Source: Formicarius rufipectus
Taxonomy: Eukaryota; Chordata; Aves; Passeriformes; Formicariidae
Length of the DNA: 64,000 bases
Assembly (NCBI GenBank): GCA_013399695.1
Contig: VXAU01000755.1
Span: 284,553-348,552, forward strand
Reading direction: 5' to 3'
Position numbers and translations under genes: made by a program. Positions 1-13,600 of this stretch are shown one piece after another. The notes below the pieces were generated by a model. That model was not told the origin of the DNA and ran no database searches. It saw nothing but the letters and a program-made list of their open reading frames with translations. How positions within the stretch are numbered: position 1 is the first letter of the stretch; each line of letters opens with the position of its first letter.

Positions 1-3000
1 GAGCTGATTAAGGGACAATAGGACACTGTTGTTATTAGTTGTCCACTATAACACTAGGTCATTTCCCCACCCTGTTTGCCACAATTTAAAATAAGACTTG
101 AGAACAGATTTATGAGATTAAAATCCATTCTGAATATTTCAGCTGTTATATTAATTTGCTTAAGGCCAGCATCTGCTTCACTCTTAAGAAGGAAGACTTT
201 TTGGGACCTTTATCCCACATTTAGCCTGAACAAAGTAGTGTTCTTAGGCTCAAAAATTTGGACAGTCTTGCACAGATTTCATAAATACTCTCCATGTCTG
301 CACATTCATAGTAAATATAACATCCCATTGCACCATATTCCAGCAAATACTCACAGAAAAAGGAGGAAAAAAATGTGGGTTTTTGCAGTAGCTTAGCAAC
401 CAGTAAATTCCCCTAATATCCATGCAGAAGATATTTATTAAATCTTCTCCCATAGAATTACATGAGAACTCTTTCATACAAAAAGAAACAAAACTTCATT
501 TTAAACCTTCTTAATGAGACTAAGCACTAATTGAATTTCCCCCACCTTTGAGTGAATACAATGTATAATTATTGATTGTCACGTATTCCCCTCAGGAATG
601 CCTTGGTTTGATTTATTTTTTATTTTTTATATAACTCTATTTTGTAATTAATTTTTCTCATTTTTCTCCTTTTTTTAAAGTTAAAATCCTTTCGTACAGT
701 TCAATTTTGCAGAAAGTTTTTGCATTCAGCAGTTATTCCCACTGCAGTCTTTTTATCAACATTTTTACCTCTTTTTTGAATACATTCAATTACACTATAT
801 GGGGCTTGCCTAATATCATATCCTTTATGCTGCAACAGAGACTCTTTAATATATGAGGTTCTAAAGCTTAACAATTTCCTTCACACAGCATTTCTTTCAC
901 TCCACGTAACATAAGTTTCACTGATGGCCATAATTTGAAAAGTAGCTTATTGTCTCCATTATTCACATCCACAATTATTTCAGAGTTTTACAATGTAACA
1001 TTCCTCATTTTTGATCAAACGAGGTAATATTAATTCCTCACCCTGCAGTACACAGTGATACCCACCCTGATAGTTATACTAGCCATAAGGATCTGAAATA
1101 ACAGAAGCCTGTTTTTCAATTTATTATTTCTGCTTTTCTTCTCTAGAACTTTGAAAAACTTTCAACAGCATTCATTTATCGGGTTTGTCCTGTGTTTATG
1201 ATTGTTGTTTGAGGCAGTCTGGCAAATAGCTGACTGCAGCTCGCTCATTCCAGAAAATACAGGTCAGCTTATTGGTACAAATTTGTCAGATTATGACAAA
1301 TTTGAAATATGGTGACTCAGGAAAATGTTATATTTTATTTACATATAACATAAAAATGACTTGAGATATCCCCTTTGTAGAAGAAGTAAAATGAAAGTCT
1401 CAGTATTTTAAGATGAGCTGTAAAGGAGGAGGGGCTGAGAAAATATGTTTAAGTAATTCTCTGAATGTCCAAGAGCTACATATTCTTTTCATTGCATAAG
1501 CTTCTGTGAATCAGCGTTTCTCAGAGCAAAACTCTATGCAGGACATGATGTAGGCAGGCACCTAGCCAAAATTTTAGGACAACACACTTATTAGGGAGTT
1601 ATTGTTGCCTGATCACAATTCCATGCTGCTGCTGCCATTCAAGAATTGAATGTCATGTTCATGCCTCAGCTCCACCTTTTAGAATATTGTGCAAGGAAAT
1701 GGGGCTCCACATCCCGTGGAGATGTTTATATCCCTCCCTGTAGCATGCTGCAGAAAAGTCAGCCTGATTGGGAAGTTAAAAAGAAAAGCGTTGCTGAGTA
1801 AAGAGTTGTGGCACAGTGAGAGAATGGTTATGAACCACAGAGAAGAAGGGACATATTTTAGACCAAATATTCTGTAAAGAGGACAGAGAAATGTGTTCCT
1901 TTTGAAACACTGACACTATTTATTTCATTCTTGTCACTGTATTACTAGAAAGAAAACTACATAGGGGAAGTTGAATTAAAGTAGTAGTACTTTAAAATAC
2001 AATAAAACACATAACTCATTTTTAAGTACAAGCACTTTTGTGCTTTAAGGTGAGGCAAACTGAGACTTCATTTTCAGCATTTGAATAAGGCTTAAGTGTT
2101 TAATGAGTTTCTGTATTTTGTATATCACTTCAGTTTCCAACAGACTTAACTTTGAATAAACTGCTAAATTTCACTTCTCATTTATATGCCTCTGCGAATA
2201 GGATTCTGTAAATAGTCAGTTGGAACAACTACATCAAAAGAGATTCAAGGTATATACAAATTCCCGCTTTATATTTACTTAACATGGTATTTCTCATTGT
2301 ATTATTTATCCACTAACAATGTTAGCAGATCATTCATCCCAGTGAGGCCCATCCAACTTCCTCAGTTGCCTGTGCTGAACTGGGTGATTCCTTTTTAACT
2401 TTAAATGATTTGAAGGAAATGCTCTCTGTGTATATTATGACCAAAAAAATTTTCTTTTCTCACCATGTCCTAGAAATTGAAATAGAATAAAGTTTCCTGT
2501 GTAGTATGTATCTGAAAAATATATTAATTCAGTTAGTTGTCACTATTCAGGTAAAGGCTGACAAGTACTCCTCTGGTTAAGACCTGCATTAAATATTAGT
2601 CTTTATTTAGCTGTACCCTATCAGTTTTCTCTTTTATTTCATAGTTGTGTTGACTTCTTTGTAACAGTCTGCAGCAGTTTAGAAATGGTATTCCCCAATC
2701 TAACATTCCCATCAAAACAGTATATTTTAAATCAAGTTTTCAGGCATCCTATTGCAGTGATTCTAAACTTCTCAATACTGTTACCTACCACTGTAACAGA
2801 GAAAAAGAATAAAATCTTCAGTTTTACCATCCAGACGGAAGACTTATTAAGACCTTCAGGTGAACAATTCTTAAGGCAGTACTATTTCTGTCTTTACTTG
2901 CAAGGGTTTTGCAGAGAACATAATTAAATGCATAGCCATTAAAAATCAAATCCTAACAGCAATTACCTCAGACTGTCATACGAATTGCAAAAATTCTGAG

Positions 3001-4445
3001 TGTTAGCTATAGGAGCGAGATGATTTGTGGATAGATGGACATTTCAGATAGCATTGTGTTATAAGCTGGTGTTAAAGACTGAATCTTCTACTGTTCCAGT
3101 ATTGTAATTGATTGTCAGAATGTAACCATAGAAAGATTATTTCCTTAATTTAATCTATAAAATCTAAAGACTGTGTCATTAATTACTCAGACAAAGACTG
3201 AGACTCTAGGAAATCATTAAATATTTACTGAAATTTCAACTAACAAGCTTATTATTTGTGCAACTGAAATGCCTAGGTAAAACAGAATATAAATGTTTAA
3301 GATCAGGGCAAAGATATTAATTAAAAAAAAATTTAGTTAAACTTTACTATGATCAACAAATAAATTTACAAGGATTTGAGGATCTAATTGTTACTTAGTG
3401 TGCTCTCACATAAACTCAGCCAAAGGCAAAACATTTCTAAGTGCCCAATTTGCATCCAAAACAAGGTGAATGGAGAGAGAGAGATGCTCAGACATGCTTG
3501 AACTACAACCAAATTAACCTCCCCCGATCAAAAGGAAGAGAAACTGTCATAAGCATTTTCTAAAAGAATTCATCCTTAGGAAAGAGACAAACCTCTACCT
3601 ATCAAATGACACTGCAACTTTCTGAATATTCTGGGAAAAGAGAAGAAATGTACCTACCAGATTCAAGAGCACAGTATTTTAACATCCTTTGAATACTGGA
3701 AAATGCAGTTCTGTAGCATTTCAGAAAGTGCATACAACTCACTGAGGGTGATTTGATGCTTATGAATGTAAACAGGTCCTTTCTTGGTTGTGTGTCTCTC
3801 CCACACACAATTAAATTAAATCAGTCAGTTAAAAACTTGTGTCAGACATTTTGGTTTTTGAAAGATTACTCTGTTTTGGTTTGGGGATTTTTTTACTTTG
3901 TTTTGTTTGTTTGTTTGTTTGTTTGTTTCCAGAAAAGTAACCATGTAAAATCTTTTTTTTTACAGTCCTGGAACCATTAGAAAAGAGTAGCCTACAAGAA
4001 AACACTGATTAAAGCCATCCAACAGCTTCTCCAAGAAATTAGTAACACAGGATTAATGGGACACTTTTCCGCTATTGGTATACTCTCTATAACCAGGAGG
4101 AATAATGAGAAAGAAAGATTACCATTTTTATTTTTCTGTTTGAGGAAACTCTTAATCATCTTTGAATCACTGGAAACTGGAAGATTTATGGAGACCTGAG
4201 AATCTGTAGTTCAAAGTCACTGCCAAATATCTTGTTGTCAGCACAGTAATGTTAAACCACAGTAAGATGACACCATTATTCCTACCAGCTTTTAATTTAA
4301 ATTGTGCACTGTATGTCATTAAAAAGAGAAATTAAAAATAAATGGTTGGTGGGAAATGTATCAGTTGTAGTCTTCTTGCATAAAGATCTGGGATTTGTCA
4401 TAGGTTAAGATATACAGGAGAAATAGTAAACAACAACAAATATGT
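1..4445. other. AT-rich non-coding sequence
   Basis: No gene, RNA or complete mobile element was recognised. Open frames of up to about 106 codons occur but are AT-rich in composition, lack convincing splice sites and overlap frames on the other strand. One short coding-like stretch follows a poly-T acceptor near 3966, but it stops after 14 codons and is not called. Confidence 0.5.
3896..3930. repeat. (TTTG)n microsatellite
   Basis: Uninterrupted TTTG units followed by TTTCC. Simple repeat; no function inferred. Confidence 0.9.
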
Positions 4446-5049
4446 TGTCTTGGTTTTGGCTGCGAGACAGTAAATTTCTTCTCAGTACCTGGTCTAGTTC
4501 TCTGTTTTGGATTCTGTATGAGCATAATGATAACATACAAAGGTTCTAGTTGTTTTTAAGTCGTGTTTATCTCAAGTCAACAACTGTTTTGGTCTCCCAT
4601 GTGCTGCCAGTGAGATGACAGACAAAAATTACTTGGAGGGCCATGGGCAGGGCAGGGAAGGTGACTCAAGTTGGCCAGAGAGATATTTCACATCAGAGAA
4701 CATCCAGCCCAGCATATAAACTGAAGGAGTTACCCATATTATTATTTATTTATTTATCAAATAATACTTACAATAATGGTTACTTATTTACCAAGAATGG
4801 GTAGGAGAGGCTGATCAGATTTCAAGGGTGGGTTCTGCAATTGCTCAGCAGGTGATGAGCAATTGTATTGTGTATTTCTTGGGTTGTACAGGTGATAATG
4901 ATAATGATTCTATTTTGCTTTGTCTCTTTATTAAACTGCTCTTATCTCAACTTAGAAGTTTTAACTTTGATTCTTCTCCCCATTTTTTTTGCAGAGGAGG
5001 GAGGGAGTGAGAAAGCAGCTTAGTTGCCAGCTGTCCTTGAATCACAACA
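4446..5049 (+). mobile_element. Old ERVL-type solo LTR
   Basis: The left end (TGTCTTGGTTTTGGCTG) and right end (GAATCACAACA) match the termini known for avian ERVL-type LTRs, which usually begin TGTGCTGGTTTTGGCTG and end in a CACGACA-like sequence. In the expected order there is a TATA-like CATATAAAC near 4715, an ATTAAA polyadenylation signal with TTATCTCAAC just after it near 4930, and the terminal TTGCCAGCTG motif. It is heavily diverged and carries an internal (TTAT)n near 4740. No clear target-site duplication remains, and no internal retroviral region is adjacent, so it is probably an old solo LTR. Confidence 0.75.
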
Positions 5050-8000
5050 AAGGTAAAATATACCCTTTTCTGATAAGATTACATTTTAAAGATTTCATAT
5101 TAATGTGAAATCTCTGTGGAATTTGATAAAATATAAGTGATATGGGGGCTTGACTCTATAATCTTTTGTTGCTCTGTATGTCTTTTTCTACCCTTATATG
5201 CAGTGATTCTAGAAATTCTTATTGATAGATTTAACTTTTTTTTTTTTTTGTTAAAAAAAATCCTTTCACGAGTTCCCCTTTAGCACAAAGGTAGATATAA
5301 AATCAGTGAATAAACATACAGTTATGGACATAATTTTTAATTGTCATTTATTTTAAATAAAAAAGTGACATGTAAGTAGAGCAGTCCTCTCACACTACTA
5401 TTTTATAGAAAAATGAAAAATTATTTCTAAAATACTAATTTAGGCTTGAATAATGTAGAACAACAGTAACCTCTAAGCACATAGATTTACAAGATTAGTT
5501 AGAAATTGTGATGCAGGGTAATGCAAACTTTTGATCTGTCACTGAAATATTAGATTTTTATTTGACATCAGTACATACAGTTACATTATTTAATAGTAGT
5601 TATATTTTCCCCCAGAATTGATATGATACATGGCTATGTACAATAAATAAAAGTCATTGGATAGACACATAAAAAACATACTTAGGGTTTTTTTTAAATA
5701 CTAAATGAAAAAAAGCCAAGCCAGCTTCTATACTTCTTAAATACCTGCAAGTGAAAAAAAGAAAAAAAAATATTGTATGTTTATTATTTGATTTACTATT
5801 GACTATCTGAATTTTACAAGAAAAGAATTTGTAGTTCCATGCACATGGGAATCATGTAAATGGTATAAGGGTTCTTAAAGGATCAAGTCCTAAGAATAAA
5901 TCCTACCTTGCAGACAGTAAATTCAGGTAGCTTTTGCATAATTGGGCTTTACACACTTGAGTTAGCACTAACTGAATTCAGCAAAAACTGACTCCCATCA
6001 GCTATGAGGTAGATCCAAAGAGTTGCATTTTTGCAGTTTTTGTGACATTTCCACTATTTTCAATTGAGGTTTTTATTGAAATAAGTACTGCAGAAGTGGC
6101 TTAGCAGTGTACATGTTTTAGACAGAACATTAAATACTGTACTTGGATAAATGTTTAAAATATTGGTCTTATTTTAGGCTGAAACAAATATTTAGCCATT
6201 ATATTGGAATAAATAATGCCAATATCTTTTATGCAGGTTTTGATGGTTGAGAGTTTTGTAAATTAACTTTTCGTTTTTTCACATGTCTCTTTTCTCTGTA
6301 CATTTCTATAGTTATGTTGACAATTCTGGTTGAAATGAATTACTGGATTCCTGTGTCCCACATCTCTTTAGAACCAATTTTCAGAGGTATATGCACAGGA
6401 AAAAGCAACAAGGAAGATCAAGGTCAACTGTGCTTGTGGGAAGAATAAATCTGGAATATAAATATACAGATCAGGGAGACTAAAATCACATTTTATTCTT
6501 TATAGAGTATCCTTTTATTTGAACTACTAGGACACTAAAAACTAGTGCAGGTTAGAACAGAGATCAAAGTATAAAATAAGCAACACCAATGCCTAGGATT
6601 TAGGACCGTATCAGTATTTGGCATGTTAAAAATTAAGCAGTGCATTATTTTTTAATGCATACATGAAACTGTAGAGTTCTTAGTGAAAACAAAGAGTCAG
6701 CTCCTTAGCAGTGACCTGAAGATGAATTACAGGTCAGTAGTATTATGTTGTTTTCTGTATATTGCACTACTGCAAAATATATGAGGGTTTTTTGTCTAAG
6801 ACCTATGAAAATACTTATCTGAAATACCAAACAAATGCATGACAGAGAGGAAAAGTTTATAAATTTATAAGTTTATAGTAAAATCACATCCACAGGCAAC
6901 AAAAATACTTTTCTGATTGGCTGTCTGATGCTTGAACTGCATTACATTTTCATGAGACCTTAAGAATTTACTGATGCCTTATAGAAGTACTGTTGTCCCT
7001 AAAAGCAGGATTCATCACCTGGTGTGCAGTAAGCCAATCTCACACACAGAACTGATGTATTTGTTTAGTTCATATTTGTGCCAAGATGCTTGCTGGATTG
7101 TAAATCCACAGAGATAGCTCATTGATTCTCAAAAGTTTCCACTGATTATACATTTTAGCAAAGAAAAGAATCTGGTTTGTTGGGTGAAAGTTGCCTCTCT
7201 GGACATCTTGTTAACTGTCTCCATTGAGATCTCACTGTGGGCAGTACTGTTTTCCTAAGTGATAATTGTTTTGCCCCTTGCCAAGGTCTTTGCTGCACCT
7301 ACAGATTGGCTGCACAAAAAGTGTTGCTTTGTAAAACTGCTGAAAACATGGAAAGTGTCAGTCATATGTTGGGCAGGCAGAAGTGGGAGCACAATGGGCA
7401 ACAGGATAGGAGTAATTAAAGTGATGTCTTGAAATGTGAGCTGAGAATGAGAATTTATCATCTGTGTTTACTTCCACACACATCAGTGATGTTTGGAAAA
7501 TGTAAATCTGTGAGTGGAGTTTTTGTTTTCAAAGCTTGTGTTATGTTTTCTGTCTAACCCACATCCACTTCTCCCAGAATACATTTTTTGGGGAATCTCT
7601 GTCAATGTCCTCCATTTGCAAATATGACTTTTCTGGAAAGATAGCATATTTCCAGAAAGCATTTCTTTCTAGAAACAAAGCCTGTGTATCAGGCTTTCTT
7701 CTGCTTAGCCAAGCACCAGTGAGGCTTCCTGCTGGATGCCAAGGCTGGGGAAAATATCTCACCATATTTAATCCTATTAGCAACAAATTCTTTAATCATT
7801 TGTTTCTAAGTTGCTGTCTTTCTCTCAGGAGTTTTATTATCCTTGATATCTTATGTAAAGATGGTCTTTATGTATTAGAAGTCTGAAGTGATTGCCTAAG
7901 ATTGCTTGGAGTTGGTTCAGAATAACTCAGAGAACCTGAGAGTCACATGTATTTATACATGCCCTAATTTTCTAATTTTTACTTTGTAACCTTAGTTTCA

Positions 8001-8454
8001 TGTTTTTTCCTTTGTGTCACAACAAAGAGCCACTGTATTCTGATTTCTGTACTACAGAAAACAAACAAACAATCACCACCAACAACAACAAAACTGCCAC
8101 ACATTTCTGGTTTTTCTTTAGGTTAAATAGTTCCTTAAATTTTTAAAAAAGATATAATTGCTCTTTCAGTTTTTCTTCAGAGAGATGATGTGCTTCTGGC
8201 ATCAAGCCATCCTAGTTGTGACCAGAAACAAGTATTTCATGTTAATAGTTTATATTATGTAATGTTTACTTCAACTTTGCCAGGCTTTCAGCCTTCATTC
8301 AGGTTACATCACCTGAAAAGAGATTAGCTATACTGCACAAAGTCAAAAAGTGTTCAGATCAGTGCTGAACAGCTTCTCATACAAAAGGCGTGATAGAAGA
8401 ACTGCAGTTTTAGTTTTGCTATGTGGTGTTCTGATACAGAGAGAGAGAGCTGAG
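5050..8454. other. AT-rich non-coding sequence
   Basis: Unique-looking sequence with no recognised gene or repeat. The overlapping frames near 7240-7890 lie on both strands and have no splice-site support. Confidence 0.45.
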
Positions 8455-8530
8455 GGTTGCTTTGGATTGGTTTGGGTTTTGGTTGCGTTTTTGTTTGGGT
8501 TTTTTTGTTGGTTGACTGGTTTTTGGTTTG
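8455..8530. repeat. G/T-rich low-complexity tract, left part
   Basis: Irregular TTTGG/GTTTT tract ending exactly at the left target-site duplication of the LTR at 8531. A matching tract resumes on the other side, so the LTR apparently landed inside low-complexity DNA. Confidence 0.75.
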
Positions 8531-9076
8531 TGTGGGGGAAGCACCTGTAAGGGAGGCACCTGTAGGGGACTGCCGAGAAGAGGATTTTTATGAGTGGATG
8601 AATTCATCTGCTGCTAATTAGAGACTGCCACAACCACCAGCTACCCATCTCCATAGAGTTGTTGTTTTTTAAAGTTTTTGTACTGTCTAGTTGTTATAGT
8701 TAGGATAGAGAATGTATTAGATAATTATTACTATTCGATTACCTCTGTTTGTTCAGTTGTTCCGATTGGTTCTGGGAACCCCGGTTACAGCCCCCTGATT
8801 GGTCCGTGTACCCCTAAAACCCCATAGGCTGGCAGGGGCCGCAGTGCAGCACCACCATACAAGGCTAACCATCCCTATTTTTCCCTTAGAAGCTATGAAC
8901 CCTCCTTCCCTTTTCCTTTCTTGTCGTGATCCGCCCCTAACTCTACCCAAGTTCTAGAATCCAACAGAACCCTATAAGAGTCCCATGTGCCCCTAATAAA
9001 CCTTTTACACCTGTTCACACCTGTTCCTACCCCACGCTGTGTGGACTGTTCCTTCATCCCTTTGCAGACTGCAACA
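8531..9076 (+). mobile_element. Solo LTR copy 1 (545-bp family)
   Basis: A 546-bp element starting TGTGGGGGAAGCACC and ending AGACTGCAACA. It is flanked by a near-perfect 6-bp target-site duplication (GGTTTG at 8525-8530, CGTTTG at 9077-9082). A CCCTATAAGAGTCC TATA-like motif precedes a CCCCTAATAAA polyadenylation signal near 8990. Three further copies lie in this window at 15149, 49506 and 55599. A 6-bp duplication is typical of ERVK/alpha- and beta-retrovirus-like integrases. No internal retroviral genes are present, so it is a solo LTR. Open frames read antisense through it are not genes. Confidence 0.85.
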
Positions 9077-9082
9077 CGTTTG

Positions 9083-9144
9083 GTTTGGTTTGTTGTTTTT
9101 GTTTGGGTTTTTTTGTTGGTTTTTTTTGTTTTGTTTTCTCTAGA
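9083..9144. repeat. G/T-rich low-complexity tract, right part
   Basis: Continuation of the tract left of the LTR. It contains a stretch of about 24 bp (TTTGTTTGGG, T-run, GTTGGTT) also present at about 8491, consistent with an internally repetitive target. Confidence 0.7.
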
Positions 9145-10100
9145 GGACTGAACACTAGAGTGCTGGATTAGTAGATGGAATACAGGCACTGTTGATGCTC
9201 TATTCCCAAATCCCAGCTAGGTCACCTAATGCAGAATGAAAGCATCACCAAGTTCAGGAATGTTGTATTTTGACAGTAGATTGTGTATGAAGCTTCAGTT
9301 AAGGGCTATATCCACAGAAGACTTTAATAAAATCTGGAGTAGGGTCTGAGGCTTCCTTCTTTTTGAACAGTAGTGACTATTCAGATAAGTGCTCTCACCG
9401 AAAGTAATAAGATTGCTTACTCATGTGTGAAGGAGCAGTCTCTTGATTTTTGTGTTTTATAACTGGTATCTTTGTAGATTGGGAAAATAGTTGGTACAGC
9501 TGATTTTTAATTTACCAATCTATGATAAGAACACAATCAAAGCTAAATTTATTTGGATTGCAGAATTAAACCTTTATTAACATATGTGTTTTATTCAGTA
9601 ATAAATAGGCAGACAACTTCAAAATATTAGGAAAAAATTAAATGAACACACTAGTCAATTTTTTGCCTTTGATGTTAATTCAAAGATGTGATCAGATCCT
9701 TTTTAACCTCAAGGCATGTTTTCTGAAACATACTCCATTCATACACTTCTCCGAAAGCCATATAATGTTGGTAGCCAACATAAAATAAATGCCCTGAAAT
9801 TTTAATATGCACAAGGACTGATGTCACCAATATTTTGTGTTGTTTGTGTATTTCGGTGTCATAAATATTTAACAACCTCTTCTTGTAAAAAGATTAATGC
9901 AAATGTCATTTCATGCATATATATGTAGACCTGTGGATTATGGCTGTTGGCTGCTGTTTAGAAACAAAAGGGGAAAAAAAAAAAGAAGATAAAAGAAAAA
10001 GAAGAGAGAGTCATATGAATGGGAATGAATGAGATTATTATTATTATTATTTGTATGGATGTTTCATTTTTCAATATTTCTGGCTTTGTGAGAAATTCAG
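9145..10100. other. Non-coding sequence
   Basis: Nothing recognised apart from an (ATT)n run at about 10033-10051 just beyond this interval. Confidence 0.45.
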
Positions 10101-10610
10101 AATAGAATAGACTACTTCAAGTGGAAGGGACTATAGAGGATGCTCTGTCTGGAGTGGGCATAAAACCACTCGAATAATACCCTATTTGCGAAGCTATGAG
10201 TTGTGAATGGAGAAGGTGTTGAATAGTGCTGAAACCAGTCAGACTCATCAATCCTAAAGTTAAGCATACTTATAGAGAGGTGAAGCTTTGGCACACCTGG
10301 TGAAATTCCTGATAAAGGAACCAACAAGTGATAGTGTTAATAACTTATCCAGTGAGCTGACAAGGCTGGCCCGGGGACATCTGACTAACAGTCAAACACT
10401 TTCTCTATTTCTCCTCTCTGAGAATGAGTTTAAAACACAAGGAGGTCCTTTCTGTTCTTTGTAACTATTTGGGAAAGCTTCTCTAATAAATTTTGTCTGA
10501 GGCTCCTATTCTACCTGTAACTGGAACCTACAGTGACCGTCTAGTCCAACTATTTGACCAATTCACTCCTGTCAAAATTAAAGCATGTCACTTGTGGGAG
10601 ACATTGAGGT
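10101..10610 (-). mobile_element. CR1 3'-end relic split by about 380 bp of other DNA
   Basis: The left piece (10101-10140, AATAGAATAGACTACTTCAA then GTGGAAGGGA) and the right piece (about 10522-10610, CCGTCTAGTCCAACT then AAAGCATGTCA) are consecutive parts of the antisense CR1 3' region. The 10135-10521 segment interrupts them. That insert carries AATAAATTTTGTCTGAGG near 10487, resembling an LTR polyadenylation region, but no clean TG...CA ends or duplication were found. The CR1 assignment is fairly secure for the right piece; the identity of the insert is inference. Confidence 0.5.
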
Positions 10611-10689
10611 GTATTGGAAAAAATCCTCACTTGAATACGAGTGCTTCCTTGACAAATAAAGGACATTCAGTGTTGGGGTGAAGGATTTT

Positions 10690-13600
10690 GGTTGCAAAAT
10701 TTTATCAAACCTTGATGGATCTAGGATTTTTTTATTTTTTTTTTAAGTTGATGGTTATAGCTCCCTAAAACATGGAAACATTGTAATAGTATGGCCAGTC
10801 ATAGATTCTGTTGTGTGACTATTTGGAGGTAAAATGCCTTATAAAAGCTGAGAATTGGCATGAGTTTCTATTTACCATATAAAATCTCAGTGGAACACAC
10901 AAGGATTGAAGAAAATGTCTATGAACATTTCCTAATTTCCTTCATACTGGTTTTTTAAGTAAAATGGCATAGAGAAGGCAGAAGACTTCGTGCAAAATTT
11001 TGCTTGTACACTGAGGAACCAATAGGCTAGGAAGAGTTCTATACTCTAGGACAGTGGTTTATGGGACATCTGGTTCATGCATTCTCTGTATGTGAACTCA
11101 GTCCAGTCACTATCCAGCTCCCCTACAAAGCTCAAATATTTGAAATGAGACAAGGAAAGACAAATCAAAATTTCTTATTAAAAAAACCCACAAGCAAATG
11201 AAAAAAAACAGACAGACACACACACCAGGAAAAAAAACCAACACAACCCAAATCAAACCAAAAACAGTAACAAACAAAACCCCAAACAAACAAACAAAAC
11301 AACCAAACAAACAAAAATATTAACAAAACTGCCCAACAGTCTTCTCCTTCTAAGCCCCACATTCTCCCTTCCCATCACCCCTCCAACCCCACAAAAACCC
11401 CCTACAGTTGTCTCTCTACTATTAAGAGATGACTGACTAACTGTTCTCAGAGGGATCATAGTAGCATTAATATATTTTGTATGGTCTAGTGTTGTAAGTA
11501 GCTTCAGAGGTTGAAAAGCACTGAACTCTTGGTCAGTATACAAACCTGGTTTATTTATTATATTTTGCAACAAGCCTGGATGGCATTACATGCTGGTTAT
11601 GTCAAATGTTTGTCAGACTTATTTCCATATTTTTATGCAACTTCAAAGATGAGAGATTGTAGGATTGAGAGTACTCTCATTGAAGTCAGTATTTGACTTT
11701 TCTTTAGATTCAGCAGGCACGTCAGGCAAACATGTCCAAAACAATCCCTACACTGGCTGAACAACAACCTGAATAAGTCCATGCACTTTTCCCATTCAAA
11801 TCTCAGTAACTGTGTATGGTGTCTTTACAGCTACTTTTAAAATGGAGCTAACAATTCATTTTAATCACTGGAGGTGATGTTTTAAAAATAATGTTTTGTG
11901 TCGTTATGCTAATGGAATACAGATATATATGTATTTTACAAGACAAATGAATCTGAAAAGAGCCATTCCAGTGCTCTTGGTGCCATTAATTTACTGGTCA
12001 TTGCCATGAGCAAGAAAGAGTGTTTGGCATTTTTTAATTGATGTTTAAAATCTAATGGCCTAAGTAAAGAACGTTTGAAATGGTATGTAGCTGTCAATCT
12101 TTGAGTGCCCTGTTTGAACAGCCCCTTTCTAACACTAAAAATTATCCTAGGTTGCTCAACTAAAACACTTGTAACCTGTCCTTCCATGAATGATTGTTGC
12201 AGAGTAGATGCAGCCAGAAAGCTAACTAGGCTGTAACACTCAGATGTGAATGAAAACCCTAGATTTATCTTCCATCAGCCACATGATGTATAATGTTTCA
12301 GTTTTGGCTTTTTAATAAAATAGTTTGGAATGCAATTCATTGGACCTGTCTAGCAGCTTGGAAAAGTCTGTTTAGGTTGGAGGCATAGTTTTGAGAAGCT
12401 GAAGAGGTAGTAAAACTCTGAGGGGTTAGTTTACGTTTTTAGAATAGTAGTTCTCAAAAAACTTTATATATTACAGGGATGGGCCTTTTCTGATTAATTT
12501 CCTATATATTTTAAAGGTAGAAATTGCATTTGTTAGATGTTTTACCTTAACATCTGAATTAAAATTGCAATGTTACTTCATAACTGCACAGTCTGTGTGA
12601 GTTCCAAAGGAAGATCAGAAATGGAAACTGCTTTTTATGTGAATTACTCATTAGATTCTAAATACATACTGAAGATAAATGTTAACTGGAAAGGGATCTG
12701 TCAATCTTCAGTGGTGGCCTTCACAACCAAGCATATATATACACTCACATTCTTGTAAATATGTTTTTTTCTTACCTTAAGTTCAAAACTTTTTTTAAAA
12801 AAGTTTTGTTTTGATTTTTTTGTTCAGTGGATCCTTTTAGATTTGCAATATGATGATCATTGGTACAATTTCAGACATATAAAAATGTTTAGTATCCACA
12901 ATGAATTTGACATTCTTAATGAGTGTATGATTGGTGCTTGTGTGTTTGTATATATATATATATATAATTTTAATAGGTTTATCTTTAATAATACTGCGGA
13001 CTATGAGTAAGTATAATTAAAATACATGTTCTGAAGAAAGCTTTAGAAACATTCTGAAGAAATGTCATTGTTACATTCCAAAGTTTTTTGCCTTTTTTTT
13101 TTTTAATTTTATTTTATTTTATTTTAGTGAAGGCCTAGGAGAAAAACAGCCCTTCTTAAGCACTGGGTACAGTTTTAATGTTTCTTAATATGGTTCCCTA
13201 TAAAAGACAAAATACCTGACATCAGATAGAACTACCTTCTGTAGAACTGGACTGTGGCCATTTTGCCTTTCTCCTTCTTAATGTGTAACATGGGAGTTAC
13301 TTTTTTGCTTTCAAGTCTTTTCATGCACAATCAGTGCCTGCATCAGTCTCCTTTCATTCACTGGTGAGAAGTTGATTTGTGTCTCTGATTAACTAAGGAT
13401 GACAACATTCATTGCTACTTTCCCAAACAAGTATCTTCAGCTTTCTGCTCCACAGTACTCCTTTGCTCATACATATATAAAGATCTTTGAATATCTTTAT
13501 AGAAATCTTTTCTGAAAATTCACTTTTGCCATGGTATCTACAAGAACTATCTTGATAGATTGCTCTGAGGCTGACCACATTTCTCATTATGTTGGCTAAT

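Noticed and set aside
8455..8530. Interstitial telomeric repeat
   Set aside because: G/T-rich but lacks TTAGGG periodicity.
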